The translations under genes and the position numbers were made by a program. The notes beneath the pieces are model-generated. The model did no database searches and had not been told where the DNA came from. It saw nothing but the letters and a program-made list of their open reading frames with translations. A DNA stretch of 64,000 bases from Zeimonas sp003577305 (GTDB taxonomy: Bacteria > Pseudomonadota > Gammaproteobacteria > Burkholderiales > Burkholderiaceae_E): positions 186,001-250,000 of the forward strand of contig SZOX01000004.1 in NCBI GenBank assembly GCA_030263385.1, read 5' to 3'. This document shows positions 1 to 8,902 of this stretch, piece by piece. Position 1 is the stretch's first letter. Each line of letters opens with the position of its first letter.

Positions 1-731
1 ATGTGCTTTCCGGCGTCCGAGCAGAACAGCACCGCAGCACCCTTCAGGTCTTCGTCGTCGCCGAGGCGATGCAGCGGCGTACGCTCCTTCACCCGGTCCT
101 CGATTGCCGCCAGCGTGGCGCGGGTCATCTTCGAAGGGAAGAAACCCGGAGCCAGCGCATTGACGGTGATTCCGTGCTCGCCCCACTCGCCGGCGAGCGC
201 GCGGGTGAAGTTCACCAGCCCGCCCTTGGTCGTGTTGTAGGCGATCGTGTGGTTAGTGCCCGGCGGGTTGCCGCGCAGCCCGGCGATCGACGCGACGATC
301 AGGATCCGGCCGTACCTGCGGGGAATCATCGAGCGCCTGCCGATCTCCTGCGTGAGGAGAAACACGCCGGTCAGGTTCAGATTGACCAGCTTCTGCCACG
401 CCTCGAGCGGATGCTCCGCCGCAGGAGCACCCCAGGTGGCCCCCGCATTGTTCACCAGGATGTCGCAGTGCCCGAGCCTCGCGAGCGCCGCGTCGGCGAA
501 CGCCTGCACCGCCTCCGGCCTGCCCAGGTCGGCGGCGAGCGCGTGCGCCTTCACGCCCGTCTTCGCGAGGTGCGCGACCGCGGCATCGAGCTCGTCCTGC
601 TTGCGCGCGGCGAGCAGCACCTCCGCGCCCATTTCGCCGAGCGCCTCGGCAATCTGCAGCCCGAGCCCGCGCGAGCCGCCGGTGACGATGGCCTTGCGGC
701 CGCCGAGGTCGAGCGCCTGCTTCACCGACAT
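1..731 (-). CDS. SDR family oxidoreductase (3' end outside window)
   Basis: Short-chain dehydrogenase/reductase, NAD(P)-dependent; substrate unknown. The visible 243 codons start at ATG 731 and run off the left edge. Seen: cofactor-binding motif TGGSRGLG at residues 17-24, NNAG at 94-97, and the catalytic set Ser147, Tyr164 and Lys168 (YNTTK). Only the substrate-specificity tail is missing. It lies 13 bp downstream of the haloalkane dehalogenase and is the last visible gene of the operon that begins at 11819, so it probably acts on a hydroxyacyl or alcohol intermediate of that pathway (inference). The family is certain; the substrate is not. Confidence 0.9.
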   Translation of the reverse strand, partial: MSVKQALDLGGRKAIVTGGSRGLGLQIAEALGEMGAEVLLAARKQDELDAAVAHLAKTGVKAHALAADLGRPEAVQAFADAALARLGHCDILVNNAGATWGAPAAEHPLEAWQKLVNLNLTGVFLLTQEIGRRSMIPRRYGRILIVASIAGLRGNPPGTNHTIAYNTTKGGLVNFTRALAGEWGEHGITVNALAPGFFPSKMTRATLAAIEDRVKERTPLHRLGDDEDLKGAAVLFCSDAGKH

Positions 732-744
732 GCCGGTCTCCTGT

Positions 745-1650
745 TCAGTGCCGCAGCCCGCGCAGGTCGAATTCGGCCAGCGCGGCGCGCGCGACCGGTC
801 CGCCCCATTCGGGCACGAAATGGCCGGCGTCGGCCAGACGCATCGGCTCGGGGCAGCCGCGGATGATCGAGCGCAGCGGCAGCATCGACTCCTCGCCGAG
901 CACCGGGTCGCGCAGCCCGATCGCCATGAAGCTGCGTCCGTTCCAGGATTCGCGCCACCACTGGCTGGCTCGCCCCGAGAGTTCGGCCCCCGGTGCACCG
1001 GGGTCATCCGGCACCAGATTGGGAAAAGCGCGCAGCGCGGCCTTGTAGCGCGAATCCGGGAACGGCGCGTCGTAACCTGCGGCTTCCGCCGCGCTCATGT
1101 CGGGCTTGCCTCGCATCAGCATCCTGCCGACCGCGAGGTCGGGCGTGCGGTTCGAGTACGCGCGCCATTCGGCGAAGCCGCGGGTGGGCGGCGTGCCCAC
1201 CGCGAGCGCGGTGTTCATCGCCAGCAACCGCGTGAAGCGCTGCGGCATCTCGGGCGGCAGCGTCAGGCCGAGCAGGCCGCCCCAGTCCTGGCACACGAGC
1301 AGGATCTCGTTGAGGTCGAGCCGCTCCACGAAACGCATCAGCATCGAGCGATGAAATGCAAAGCCGTGCACCGATTCGTCGACCGGCTTGTCGGAGCGGC
1401 CGAAGCCGATCAGGTCGGGCGCGACCACGCGCAGGCCGGCCTCGGCGAACACCGGAATCATGCGGCGGTACAGGTAGCTCCAGGTGGGATTGCCGTGCAG
1501 GCACAGCGCGGTGCCGCGGTGCGGCGCGCCTTCGTCGACGTAGTGCACGCGCACCCCTTCGTAGCCCGGCAGGTCGTCGACGTAGCGCGGCACGAACGGA
1601 AAGTCGAGCAATCCGTCGAAGCGTTCGTCAGGGGTGCGCAGCAGTTCCAT
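745..1650 (-). CDS. Haloalkane dehalogenase, subfamily I (DhlA/DhmA-like)
   Basis: Alpha/beta hydrolase, 301 aa, the usual length for haloalkane dehalogenases. It is predicted to split carbon-halogen bonds hydrolytically. Seen: oxyanion motif HGNPTW at 52-57, nucleophile Asp122 in CQDWGG (Asp instead of the Ser or Cys of other hydrolases), halide-binding Trp123, acid Asp248 in GLRDPVLG and His277 in DAGHF. The region around GCPEPMRLADAGHF is characteristic of subfamily I. It follows the thiolase gene by 75 bp and precedes an SDR by 13 bp. Its position inside a beta-oxidation operon suggests halogenated or structurally related acyl substrates, but an epoxide or ester hydrolase role cannot be excluded without assays. 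Confidence 0.82.
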   Translation of the reverse strand: MELLRTPDERFDGLLDFPFVPRYVDDLPGYEGVRVHYVDEGAPHRGTALCLHGNPTWSYLYRRMIPVFAEAGLRVVAPDLIGFGRSDKPVDESVHGFAFHRSMLMRFVERLDLNEILLVCQDWGGLLGLTLPPEMPQRFTRLLAMNTALAVGTPPTRGFAEWRAYSNRTPDLAVGRMLMRGKPDMSAAEAAGYDAPFPDSRYKAALRAFPNLVPDDPGAPGAELSGRASQWWRESWNGRSFMAIGLRDPVLGEESMLPLRSIIRGCPEPMRLADAGHFVPEWGGPVARAALAEFDLRGLRH

Positions 1651-1725
1651 GATCGTCCGGAGCTCGCGCGCGTGCGCGTGTCGGGCGTGCCGATTCCGCG
1701 CGCCGGGCGCAGCGCATCCGCCCGC

Positions 1726-2904
1726 TCACGCGAGCTCGAAGAGCCCGGCCGCGCCCATGCCGCCGCCGATGCACATCGTGACCACCGCGCGCTTCGCGCC
1801 GCGGCGCCGGCCTTCGAGCAGTGCGTGCCCGGTGAGCCGCTGGCCGCTCACGCCGTACGGGTGTCCGACCGCGATCGCGCCACCGTTCACGTTGAGCCGA
1901 TCGTTCGGAATGCCGAGCCGGTCGCGGCAATAGAGCACCTGCACCGCGAACGCCTCGTTGAGCTCCCACAGGTCGATGTCCTCGACCTTCAGGCCCGCGC
2001 GTGCAAGCAGCCTGGGCACCGCGAACACCGGCCCGATGCCCATCTCGTCGGGCTCGCAGCCGGCCACCGCGAAGCCGCGGAACCAGCCGAGCGGCTCGAG
2101 GCCGCGTTTCTCGGCGAGCTTGGCGTCCATCACCACGCAGGCGCCGGCGCCGTCGGAGAACTGGCTCGCGTTGCCCGCCGCGATCACGCCGCCGGGCAGC
2201 GCCGGCCGGATCTGCGAGACGCCCTCGAGCGTGGTGTCCGCGCGCCGTCCCTCGTCGTCGGCGAGCGTCACCTCGCGGGTGCCGAGCTGCCCGCTCGCCT
2301 TGTCGGCCACCGCCATGCGCACCGTGATCGGCACGATCTCGTCGGCGAACTTGCCGGCCGCAGCGGCCGCGCAGGCTCGCTGCTGGCTCTGCACGCCGTA
2401 TTCGTCCTGGCGCTCGCGCGAGATGTTGTAGCGTTTCGCAACCATCTCCGCGGTCTGCAGCATCGACCAGTAGATCTCCGGCTTGCTCTTCGCCAGCCGC
2501 GTGTCGCGGATCATGTGCGTGTTCATCTCGTTCTGCACGCAGGAGATCGACTCCACCCCGCCGGCGACGAAGATCTCGCCTTCGCCGGCGATGATCCGCT
2601 GCGCCGCCATCGCGATCGTCTGCAGCCCCGACGAGCAGAAGCGGTTGACCGTGACGCCCGGCACGGTGACCGGGCAACCCGCGACCAGTGCGATCTGCCG
2701 TGCGATGTTCGAGCCGGTGGCGCCCTCGGGCGTTGCGCAGCCCATCAGCACGTCCTCGACCTCGCCGGGCTCGAGGCCGGCGCGCTCGATCGCGGCGCGC
2801 ACCACGTGCCCGCCCATCGTCGCGCCGTGGGTCATGTTCAGCGCGCCGCGCCAGGACTTCGCCAGGCCCGTTCGCGCGGTCGATACGATGACTGCTTCAC
2901 GCAT
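1726..2904 (-). CDS. fadA: Acetyl-CoA C-acyltransferase (thiolase)
   Basis: Thiolase of 392 aa that cleaves 3-ketoacyl-CoA to acetyl-CoA in beta-oxidation. Seen: nucleophilic Cys90 in NRFCSSG, His348 in GHPYG and the second catalytic cysteine Cys378 in CIGGGMG, all at the expected spacing. The start is ATG 2904. It lies 21 bp downstream of the FadB-like gene, the usual fadBA arrangement. The symbol is given by analogy; a paralogue specialised for another acyl chain is equally possible. Confidence 0.9.
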   Translation of the reverse strand: MREAVIVSTARTGLAKSWRGALNMTHGATMGGHVVRAAIERAGLEPGEVEDVLMGCATPEGATGSNIARQIALVAGCPVTVPGVTVNRFCSSGLQTIAMAAQRIIAGEGEIFVAGGVESISCVQNEMNTHMIRDTRLAKSKPEIYWSMLQTAEMVAKRYNISRERQDEYGVQSQQRACAAAAAGKFADEIVPITVRMAVADKASGQLGTREVTLADDEGRRADTTLEGVSQIRPALPGGVIAAGNASQFSDGAGACVVMDAKLAEKRGLEPLGWFRGFAVAGCEPDEMGIGPVFAVPRLLARAGLKVEDIDLWELNEAFAVQVLYCRDRLGIPNDRLNVNGGAIAVGHPYGVSGQRLTGHALLEGRRRGAKRAVVTMCIGGGMGAAGLFELA

Positions 2905-2925
2905 GATTCGCTACCCCCAGGTGTC

Positions 2926-5019
2926 TCAACCGTTGAATTCCCTGCCCTCGGCCGCCAGCCGCGCCAGCCGCGGCGCCGGCGTCCAGAACGCGGCGTCGCC
3001 GTGCGGATTCGCGGCGAAATCGGCCATCCGGTTGACCACGTTGTAGAGCCCGGTCATGTCGGCGTACAGCATCGGCCCGCCGCGCCAGAGCGGAAAGCCG
3101 TAGCCGGTGAGGTAGATCATGTCGATGTCCGAGGCGCGCGCCGCGATGCCTTCCTCGAGGATCTTCGCGCCTTCGTTGACCAGCGCGAACACCAGGCGGT
3201 GGACGATCTCGTCGTCGGAGATCGCGCGTGGCGCCACGCCGATCTCCTTGCGGTGCGCGGCGATCAGTTCGTCGACCGCCGGATCGGGCAGCGCATCGCG
3301 CTTGCCAGGCACATAGCGGTACCAGCCGGCGCCGGTCTTCTGGCCGAAGCGGCCGAGTTCGCACAGCTTGTCGGCCACTTTCGGGTATTGGAGCTGCGGC
3401 TGCTCGAGGTAGCGGCGCTTGCGGATGAACCAGCCGACGTCGTTGCCGGCCAGGTCGCTCATGCGGAACGGGCCCATCGCGAAGCCGAACTTCTCGATCG
3501 CGCGGTCTATCTGCTGCGGGCTCGCGCCCTCCTCCAGCATGTACAGGCCCTGCCGCAGATACTGTTCGAGCATCCGGTTGCCGATGAACCCGTCACAGAC
3601 ACCCGACACCACGCCGGTCTTGCGCAGCTTCTTCGACAACTGCATCGTCGTCGCCAGCACGTCCTTCCCGGTCTTCTCGCCGCGCACGATCTCGAGCAGC
3701 TTCATCACGTTGGCCGGCGAGAAGAAGTGCGTGCCGATCACGTCCTGCGGTCGCTTCGTGAACGAGGCAATCCGGTTCACGTCGAGCGTCGAGGTGTTGG
3801 TCGCGAGGATCGCGCCGGGCTTCATCACCTCGTCGAGCTTGCGGAACACCCCCTCTTTCACCGCCATGTCCTCGAACACCGCTTCGATCACGATGTCGGC
3901 CGAGCCGATCTCCCCGTAGGCGAGCGTCGGCTGGATCAGCGCCATGCGCTTCTCGACGTCTTCGGCGCTCATGCGGCCCTTCTTCGCCGAGTTCTCGTAG
4001 TTCGTGCGGATCGTGGCCAATCCGCGATCGAGCGCTTCCTGCTTCACCTCGAGCAGCTTCACCGGAATGCCGGCATTGGCGAAGTTCATCGCGATGCCGC
4101 CGCCCATCGTGCCGGCGCCGATCACCGCCGCCGATGCGATCGGGCGCGTCGGCGTGTCTTCGGGCACGTCGGGAATCTTGCTGGCCGCGCGCTCGGCGAA
4201 GAACGCGTGGCGCAGCGCCTTCGATTCGGGCGTCTGCACCATCTCGAGGAAGATCGTCCGCTCGCGCGCAAGCCCTGCTTCGAACGACTCGCCCAGCGAA
4301 CCCGCGACCGCGTCGACGCAGCGCGCCGGCGCCGGGAAGTTCTTCGCCACCGTCTTTGCGGTGTTGCGCGCGAACTGCAGGAACGCCTCGGCGTCGTCGT
4401 GTTCCACTTTCAGGTCGCGCACCCGGGGCAGTCCGCGGTTTTCGGCCACCGCCTTGCGCGCGAATGCCACCGCGCCCGCCAGCAGGTCGCCTTCGACGAG
4501 TTCGTCGAAGAGCCGCGTGCCCTGGAACTTCTCGGATTTCACCGGATTGCCCGAGACGATCATGTTGACCGCCATCTCGAGCGGCACGAGGCGCGGCAGG
4601 CGCTGCGTGCCGCCCGCGCCCGGAATGATGCCGAGCTTCACTTCGGGCAGCGCGATCTGCGCACCGGGCGCGGCGACCCGGAAGTGGCATCCCATCGCGA
4701 GCTCGAGCCCACCGCCCATCGCCACGCTGTGGATCGCCGCGACCACCGGCTTCGTGCACTGCTCGACGGTGCGGATGACGGTGAACAGCGTCGGCTCGGC
4801 GAGCGCCTTCGGCGTATTGAACTCGCGGATGTCGGCGCCGCCCGAGAACGCCCTGCCCGCGCCGGTGAGCACGATCGCCCTGATCGCCGGGTCGGCCTGC
4901 GCGCGCCGCACGCCCTCGACGATACCGGTGCGCAGCGCGAGGCCGAGCCCGTTGACCGGGGGATTGTCCATCGTGATGACCGCGACATCGCCCTGTGTCG
5001 CGTAGTGGGCCTGGCTCAT
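2926..5019 (-). CDS. fadB: Enoyl-CoA hydratase / 3-hydroxyacyl-CoA dehydrogenase, FadB/FadJ-like
   Basis: Bifunctional beta-oxidation enzyme of 697 aa. The N-terminal crotonase domain (about residues 1-190) has the oxyanion loop SGGADIREF and the motif GGGLELAMGC. An NAD-binding 3-hydroxyacyl-CoA dehydrogenase domain begins near residue 295 with GAGTMGGGIA, followed by HFFSPANVMKLLE and a C-terminal dehydrogenase domain in two halves. The length fits FadJ or peroxisomal-type bifunctional enzymes. It is 46 bp downstream of livF and 21 bp upstream of the thiolase on the same strand. Start ATG 5019 is preceded on the minus strand by a GGGAACC stretch rather than a strong Shine-Dalgarno. Confidence 0.92.
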   Translation of the reverse strand: MSQAHYATQGDVAVITMDNPPVNGLGLALRTGIVEGVRRAQADPAIRAIVLTGAGRAFSGGADIREFNTPKALAEPTLFTVIRTVEQCTKPVVAAIHSVAMGGGLELAMGCHFRVAAPGAQIALPEVKLGIIPGAGGTQRLPRLVPLEMAVNMIVSGNPVKSEKFQGTRLFDELVEGDLLAGAVAFARKAVAENRGLPRVRDLKVEHDDAEAFLQFARNTAKTVAKNFPAPARCVDAVAGSLGESFEAGLARERTIFLEMVQTPESKALRHAFFAERAASKIPDVPEDTPTRPIASAAVIGAGTMGGGIAMNFANAGIPVKLLEVKQEALDRGLATIRTNYENSAKKGRMSAEDVEKRMALIQPTLAYGEIGSADIVIEAVFEDMAVKEGVFRKLDEVMKPGAILATNTSTLDVNRIASFTKRPQDVIGTHFFSPANVMKLLEIVRGEKTGKDVLATTMQLSKKLRKTGVVSGVCDGFIGNRMLEQYLRQGLYMLEEGASPQQIDRAIEKFGFAMGPFRMSDLAGNDVGWFIRKRRYLEQPQLQYPKVADKLCELGRFGQKTGAGWYRYVPGKRDALPDPAVDELIAAHRKEIGVAPRAISDDEIVHRLVFALVNEGAKILEEGIAARASDIDMIYLTGYGFPLWRGGPMLYADMTGLYNVVNRMADFAANPHGDAAFWTPAPRLARLAAEGREFNG

Positions 5020-5065
5020 GGAGGGTTCCCGTAAAGCGATGAGCTACGAGTGTAACCCGACCCGC

Positions 5066-5770
5066 TCAGACTTCCAGCCACTCGCGCCGCACCTGCGCGT
5101 TCGCCTCCAGCTGCTGCGGCGTGCCTTCGAACACGATGTGCCCGTGCCCCATCACGTAGACGCGCTGCGAGATCCGCATCGCGATCGCCAGCTTCTGCTC
5201 GACCAGCAGCACCGAGATGCCGCGATCCCTCAGCTCGTTCAGGTAGTCGGCCACCAGTTCCACGATTTTCGGCGCCAGCCCCTCGGTGGGCTCGTCGATC
5301 ATGATCAGTTCCGGGTCGCCCATCAGCGTACGGCACAGCGTGAGCATCTGCTGCTCGCCGCCCGAGAGCACGCCGGCCTGCGTGTGCCGGCGCTCGCGCA
5401 GCCGCGGAAACATCCGGTACATGTCGTCGAACGACCACCGGCCCGGGCGCCGGCCCTTCATGCCGAGCACCAGGTTCTGTTCCACGGTGAGCGTCGGGAA
5501 GACGTCCCGGCTCTCGGGCACGTAACCCAGGCCGAGATGCGCGATCCGGTAGGCCTCGAGCCCGAGGATCGGGCGCCCCTTGAAGTCGACGCGACCGGTC
5601 GCGGTGACCAGCCCCATGATCGCCCTGGCCGTGGTCGAGCGTCCGACGCCGTTGCGCCCGAGCAGGCTGACGATCTCCCCGGCTCCCACCGCCAGGTCGA
5701 CGCCGTGCAGCACGTGGCTCTTGCCGTAGTAGGCGTGCAGGTTCTCGACTTCGAGAAGCGGTGCGTTCAT
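5066..5770 (-). CDS. livF: ABC transporter ATP-binding protein, LivF family
   Basis: Cytoplasmic ATPase of a branched-chain amino acid-type importer, 234 aa. Seen: signature LSGGEQQML, Walker B LIMIDEPTEGLAP, and the D-loop that follows it. The Walker A motif reads GRNGVGRST, with Arg where Lys is canonical. The reading frame is open far upstream; ATG 5770 is chosen because it overlaps the livG stop by 4 bp and gives the family length. The Liv genes lie inside a fatty-acid/CoA operon, so the cargo may be an organic acid rather than an amino acid (inference). Confidence 0.9.
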   Translation of the reverse strand: MNAPLLEVENLHAYYGKSHVLHGVDLAVGAGEIVSLLGRNGVGRSTTARAIMGLVTATGRVDFKGRPILGLEAYRIAHLGLGYVPESRDVFPTLTVEQNLVLGMKGRRPGRWSFDDMYRMFPRLRERRHTQAGVLSGGEQQMLTLCRTLMGDPELIMIDEPTEGLAPKIVELVADYLNELRDRGISVLLVEQKLAIAMRISQRVYVMGHGHIVFEGTPQQLEANAQVRREWLEV

Positions 5771-6549
5771 GCGGGTGGCCCCGGCGCCCGGGCTTCCTGC
5801 GCCGGAGTGCCGAGATAGGCCTCCTGGACTGCCCGGTTGGCCCGGATGGCCGCTGGCGTGTCGGTGGCGATGATCTCGCCATACACCAGGACCGAAATGC
5901 GGTCGGCCAGGCCGAACACCACGCTCATGTCGTGCTCGACCATGACCAGCGTCTTGCCTTCGGTGACGCGCCGGATCAGCTCGACCGCCCTGTCGCTCTC
6001 CGAACGGCTCATGCCGGCAGTGGGCTCGTCGAGCAGGATCACGTCGGCCCCGCCGGCGATCGTGATGCCGATCTCGAGCGCACGCTGCTCGGCATAGGTG
6101 AGGGTCGCGGCGGGCGTGTCGCGCCGGTTGCGCAGCCCGATCCGCTGCAGCACTGCCTCGGCACGCTCGGCCGCGTCGGCCAGCTTTGCGAGCCGGTGCC
6201 AGCAGGAATAGCGGTAGCCGAGCGCATACAGGGTCGCGCAGCGGATGTTCTCGTAGACCGACATCCGCGGGAAGATGTTGGTGATCTGGAAGCTGCGCGC
6301 GAGCCCCCTGCGGTTGATCTCGAAGGGGCGCCGGCCGGTAATGTCTTCGCCGTTCAGTTCGATGCGCCCGCTCGTCGACGGAAAGCGTCCCGACACCAGG
6401 TTGAACAGCGTCGACTTGCCGGCCCCGTTGGGCCCGATGATCGCGTGGCGCTCGCCGCGCGGAATCGACAGGTCCACCCCGCGGATGATCTCGGTCCTGC
6501 CGAAGCTCTTGCGCAGCGCGACCAGGTTCAGGGCGGTGGTCGCGGTCAT
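5767..6549 (-). CDS. livG: ABC transporter ATP-binding protein, LivG family
   Basis: Second ATPase of the importer, 260 aa. Seen: Walker A GPNGAGKST, the signature region LTYAEQRALEIG, Walker B VILLDEPTAGM and the switch histidine in VEHDMSVVF. ATG 6549 is preferred over an upstream in-frame ATG at 6606 because it overlaps the livM stop by 4 bp and starts directly with the conserved N-terminus MTATTALNLVALRKSFG. It is coupled to livM upstream and livF downstream by ATGA overlaps. Confidence 0.92.
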   Translation of the reverse strand: MTATTALNLVALRKSFGRTEIIRGVDLSIPRGERHAIIGPNGAGKSTLFNLVSGRFPSTSGRIELNGEDITGRRPFEINRRGLARSFQITNIFPRMSVYENIRCATLYALGYRYSCWHRLAKLADAAERAEAVLQRIGLRNRRDTPAATLTYAEQRALEIGITIAGGADVILLDEPTAGMSRSESDRAVELIRRVTEGKTLVMVEHDMSVVFGLADRISVLVYGEIIATDTPAAIRANRAVQEAYLGTPAQEARAPGPPA

Positions 6550-7838
6550 CGCACCCCCGCCTCGCGCTGCAGTTGCTCCTCGATCGCGACCTGCACCGCG
6601 CCCCACTCACGAACGAAGTAGCGACGCATCGCCTCGAAGCTCGAGGCGCCGGCGGCCAGCACGCCGGCGGCGAGCACCCAGATTTCCGGTGCGGCACTGT
6701 CCACCGAAAAACCGAACAGCCGCATCTCGGAGCCAGCCGCGAAGTTCAGCGTCAGGTGATAGCTCATCTCGACCACCATCACCACGCCAGTCAGCAGGAT
6801 CAGGCCCGAGAGCAGCACGCCCGCATACGGGTCGCGCAGCCGACCGAACAGCCGGTGCTGCGCCACCCTCAGGTTCATCAGCACCAGCGAGGCGACGCCG
6901 CCAGGCGCGTACATCACCATCGCGACGAAGAACACGCCGAGGTAGAACTGCCAGGCCTTGGTGTAGTCGGACAGCGCCACCGCGAAGAAGACGAAGATCA
7001 CGGCGCCCAGGATCGGCCCGAAGAAGAACATCGCTCCGCCGATGAAGGTGGCCAGCAGCACGCCGCCCGAGCGGATCGCCGAGACGTTCTCGGCGGTGAC
7101 GATCTCGAAGTTGATCGCCGACAGGCCGCCGGCGATGCCCGCGAAGAACGCCGAGACCGTCAGCACGAAGAAGCGCACCCTCTGGGCGTTGTAGCCGATG
7201 AATTCGGCCCGCTCGGGGTTGTCGCGCACCGCATTGGCGATGCGCCCGAGCGGCGTGTGCGTGAACGCGAACATGGCGACCATGCAGGCGAAGCACCAGG
7301 CGGCGATCAGGTAATAGACCTCGATGCCAGGGCCGAAAGTGATCCCGAGAAAAGGTTCGCCGACCACGCGGTTGCTCGAGATGCCCCCTTCGCCGCCGAA
7401 GAACCCCGGAAACATCAGCGACGCGGCGAACACCATCTCGCCGATTCCCAGCGTGATCATCGCGAACGGGGTTCCCGCCTTCTTCGTCGTGACGTAGCCG
7501 AAGACGACCCCGAAGAGCGCACCAGCCAGCCCGCCCACCAGCGGCACCAGCGTCACCGGCAGCCGCAGCTCGCCCGCACCGATCCAGTTCAGCGCGTGGA
7601 TCGCGAAGAAGGCGCCCAGTCCCGAGTAAACCGCGTGCCCGAACGACAGCATGCCGCCCTGGCCGAAGATCATGTTGTACGACAGGGCGAACACGACCAT
7701 GATCCCCATCTGCGACAGCAGCGTGATCGCGAAGCCGCTGGAGAAGAGCAGCGGCAGCACCGCCAGCAGGAGCGCGGTCGCTCCCCAGACGAACCAGCGT
7801 CCCACGTTGATCGGCGCGAACCGGATCGTCCTGCCCAC
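6546..7838 (-). CDS. livM: Branched-chain-type ABC transporter permease LivM
   Basis: Inner-membrane permease of 430 aa with many hydrophobic segments, for example near residues 15-55 and 95-150. The family motif region with LGRIANAVRDNPERAEFIGYN is present in parts (LGRIANAVRDNPERAE near residue 210). It is longer than the roughly 330-360 aa of many LivM proteins because of an extra C-terminal part after about residue 340 that contains one or two more hydrophobic stretches. It is 1 bp downstream of livH and overlaps livG by 4 bp. Confidence 0.9.
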   Translation of the reverse strand: MGRTIRFAPINVGRWFVWGATALLLAVLPLLFSSGFAITLLSQMGIMVVFALSYNMIFGQGGMLSFGHAVYSGLGAFFAIHALNWIGAGELRLPVTLVPLVGGLAGALFGVVFGYVTTKKAGTPFAMITLGIGEMVFAASLMFPGFFGGEGGISSNRVVGEPFLGITFGPGIEVYYLIAAWCFACMVAMFAFTHTPLGRIANAVRDNPERAEFIGYNAQRVRFFVLTVSAFFAGIAGGLSAINFEIVTAENVSAIRSGGVLLATFIGGAMFFFGPILGAVIFVFFAVALSDYTKAWQFYLGVFFVAMVMYAPGGVASLVLMNLRVAQHRLFGRLRDPYAGVLLSGLILLTGVVMVVEMSYHLTLNFAAGSEMRLFGFSVDSAAPEIWVLAAGVLAAGASSFEAMRRYFVREWGAVQVAIEEQLQREAGVR

Positions 7839-7839
7839 C

Positions 7840-8808
7840 TCAGTTCTCCCGCGTGCCCATCAGGCCCCGGGGCCTCAGGATCAGGACCAGCACCAGCAGC
7901 AGGTATGGCAGCACCGGCGCGACCTGCGACAGCTCGAGCGACCACACGCTGTAGAGCGGCGTGGCCGGCCCGATTTCGAAGCCCAGCGATTGCAGCAACC
8001 CGGCCGGCGCCCAGTCGATGCCGATCGCGAACGTCTGCATCAGACCGATCAGCAGCGATGCGATGAACGCGCCGGCGAGCGAGCCCATGCCGCCCACCAC
8101 CACCACCACGAAGATGATCGCACCGACCAGCGCCGCCATCGACGGTTCCGTGACGTATGCATTGCCGCCGATCACGCCGGCAAGGCCCGCGAGCGCAGTG
8201 CCTCCGCCGAAGGTGAGCATGAAGACGCGTGGCACGTTGTGGCCCAGCGCCTCTACCGTTTCCGGGTGCGCGAGTGCCGCCTGGATCACGAGCCCGACGC
8301 GCGTGCGCGTGAGCATCAGCCAGATCGCGAACAGCATCAGCGTGGCCACCAGCATCATGAAGCCGCGGTACGCGGGAAAGTGGGTCGAGTAGACGGTGAA
8401 GAGCGCGCCGTCGAGCTCGGGCGGAACACGGTACGGCACCGCCGCCCTGCCCCAGATGATCTGCACCAGCTCGACCACGATGTACGAGAGTCCGAAGGTG
8501 AAGAGCAGCTCGGGCACGTGGCCCCACCTGTGCACCCGCCGCAGTCCGTAGCGCTCGACCACCGCGCCGAGCGCGCCCACCGCGAGCGGCGCCAGCACCA
8601 GCGCGATCCAGTAGCCGGTGCCGGGCAGCAGCGCATCGAGCCATGTGCTGATCTGGTAGGCCAGATAGGCGCCGACCATGTAGAAGGACGCGTGCGCGAA
8701 ATTGAGCACGCCCATCATGCTGAAGATCAGCGTGAGCCCGGAGGCGAGCATGAACAGCAGCAGCCCGTAGCTGATGCCGTTCAGCAGCGAGACGACGAAG
8801 AATTCCAA
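7840..8808 (-). CDS. livH: Branched-chain-type ABC transporter permease LivH
   Basis: Partner permease of 322 aa, the usual LivH length. Seen: N-terminal motif LLNGISYGLLLFMLASGL, then MMGVLNFAHASFYMVGAY, both typical of LivH, and about eight hydrophobic segments. Start ATG 8808. A long GC hairpin lies between the binding-protein gene and this one, which could set lower expression of the membrane genes relative to the binding protein. Confidence 0.92.
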   Translation of the reverse strand: MEFFVVSLLNGISYGLLLFMLASGLTLIFSMMGVLNFAHASFYMVGAYLAYQISTWLDALLPGTGYWIALVLAPLAVGALGAVVERYGLRRVHRWGHVPELLFTFGLSYIVVELVQIIWGRAAVPYRVPPELDGALFTVYSTHFPAYRGFMMLVATLMLFAIWLMLTRTRVGLVIQAALAHPETVEALGHNVPRVFMLTFGGGTALAGLAGVIGGNAYVTEPSMAALVGAIIFVVVVVGGMGSLAGAFIASLLIGLMQTFAIGIDWAPAGLLQSLGFEIGPATPLYSVWSLELSQVAPVLPYLLLVLVLILRPRGLMGTREN

Positions 8809-8859
8809 GCGGCGGATATCCCGGGTGGCGCGCCACGACGAGCGCCGCCGGCCGCACCC

Positions 8860-8888
8860 GCGCGCGCCGCCGGGTCGGCGGCGCGCGC
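8860..8888 (-). terminator. Intra-operon GC hairpin between binding-protein gene and livH
   Basis: A perfect 12-bp stem (8860-8871 with 8877-8888) around a 5-nt loop, entirely G/C apart from the loop. There is no T run, so it is more likely a partial terminator or an mRNA 3'-end stabiliser for the upstream binding-protein message than a full stop. Confidence 0.5.
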
Positions 8889-8902
8889 GCTGGGCCGGTG
8901 CG

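Noticed and set aside
247..5034. A 1595-codon open frame on the plus strand
   Set aside because: Antisense to the dehalogenase, thiolase and FadB-like genes; its Arg/Ala/His-rich composition is what the reverse strand of GC-rich codons gives.
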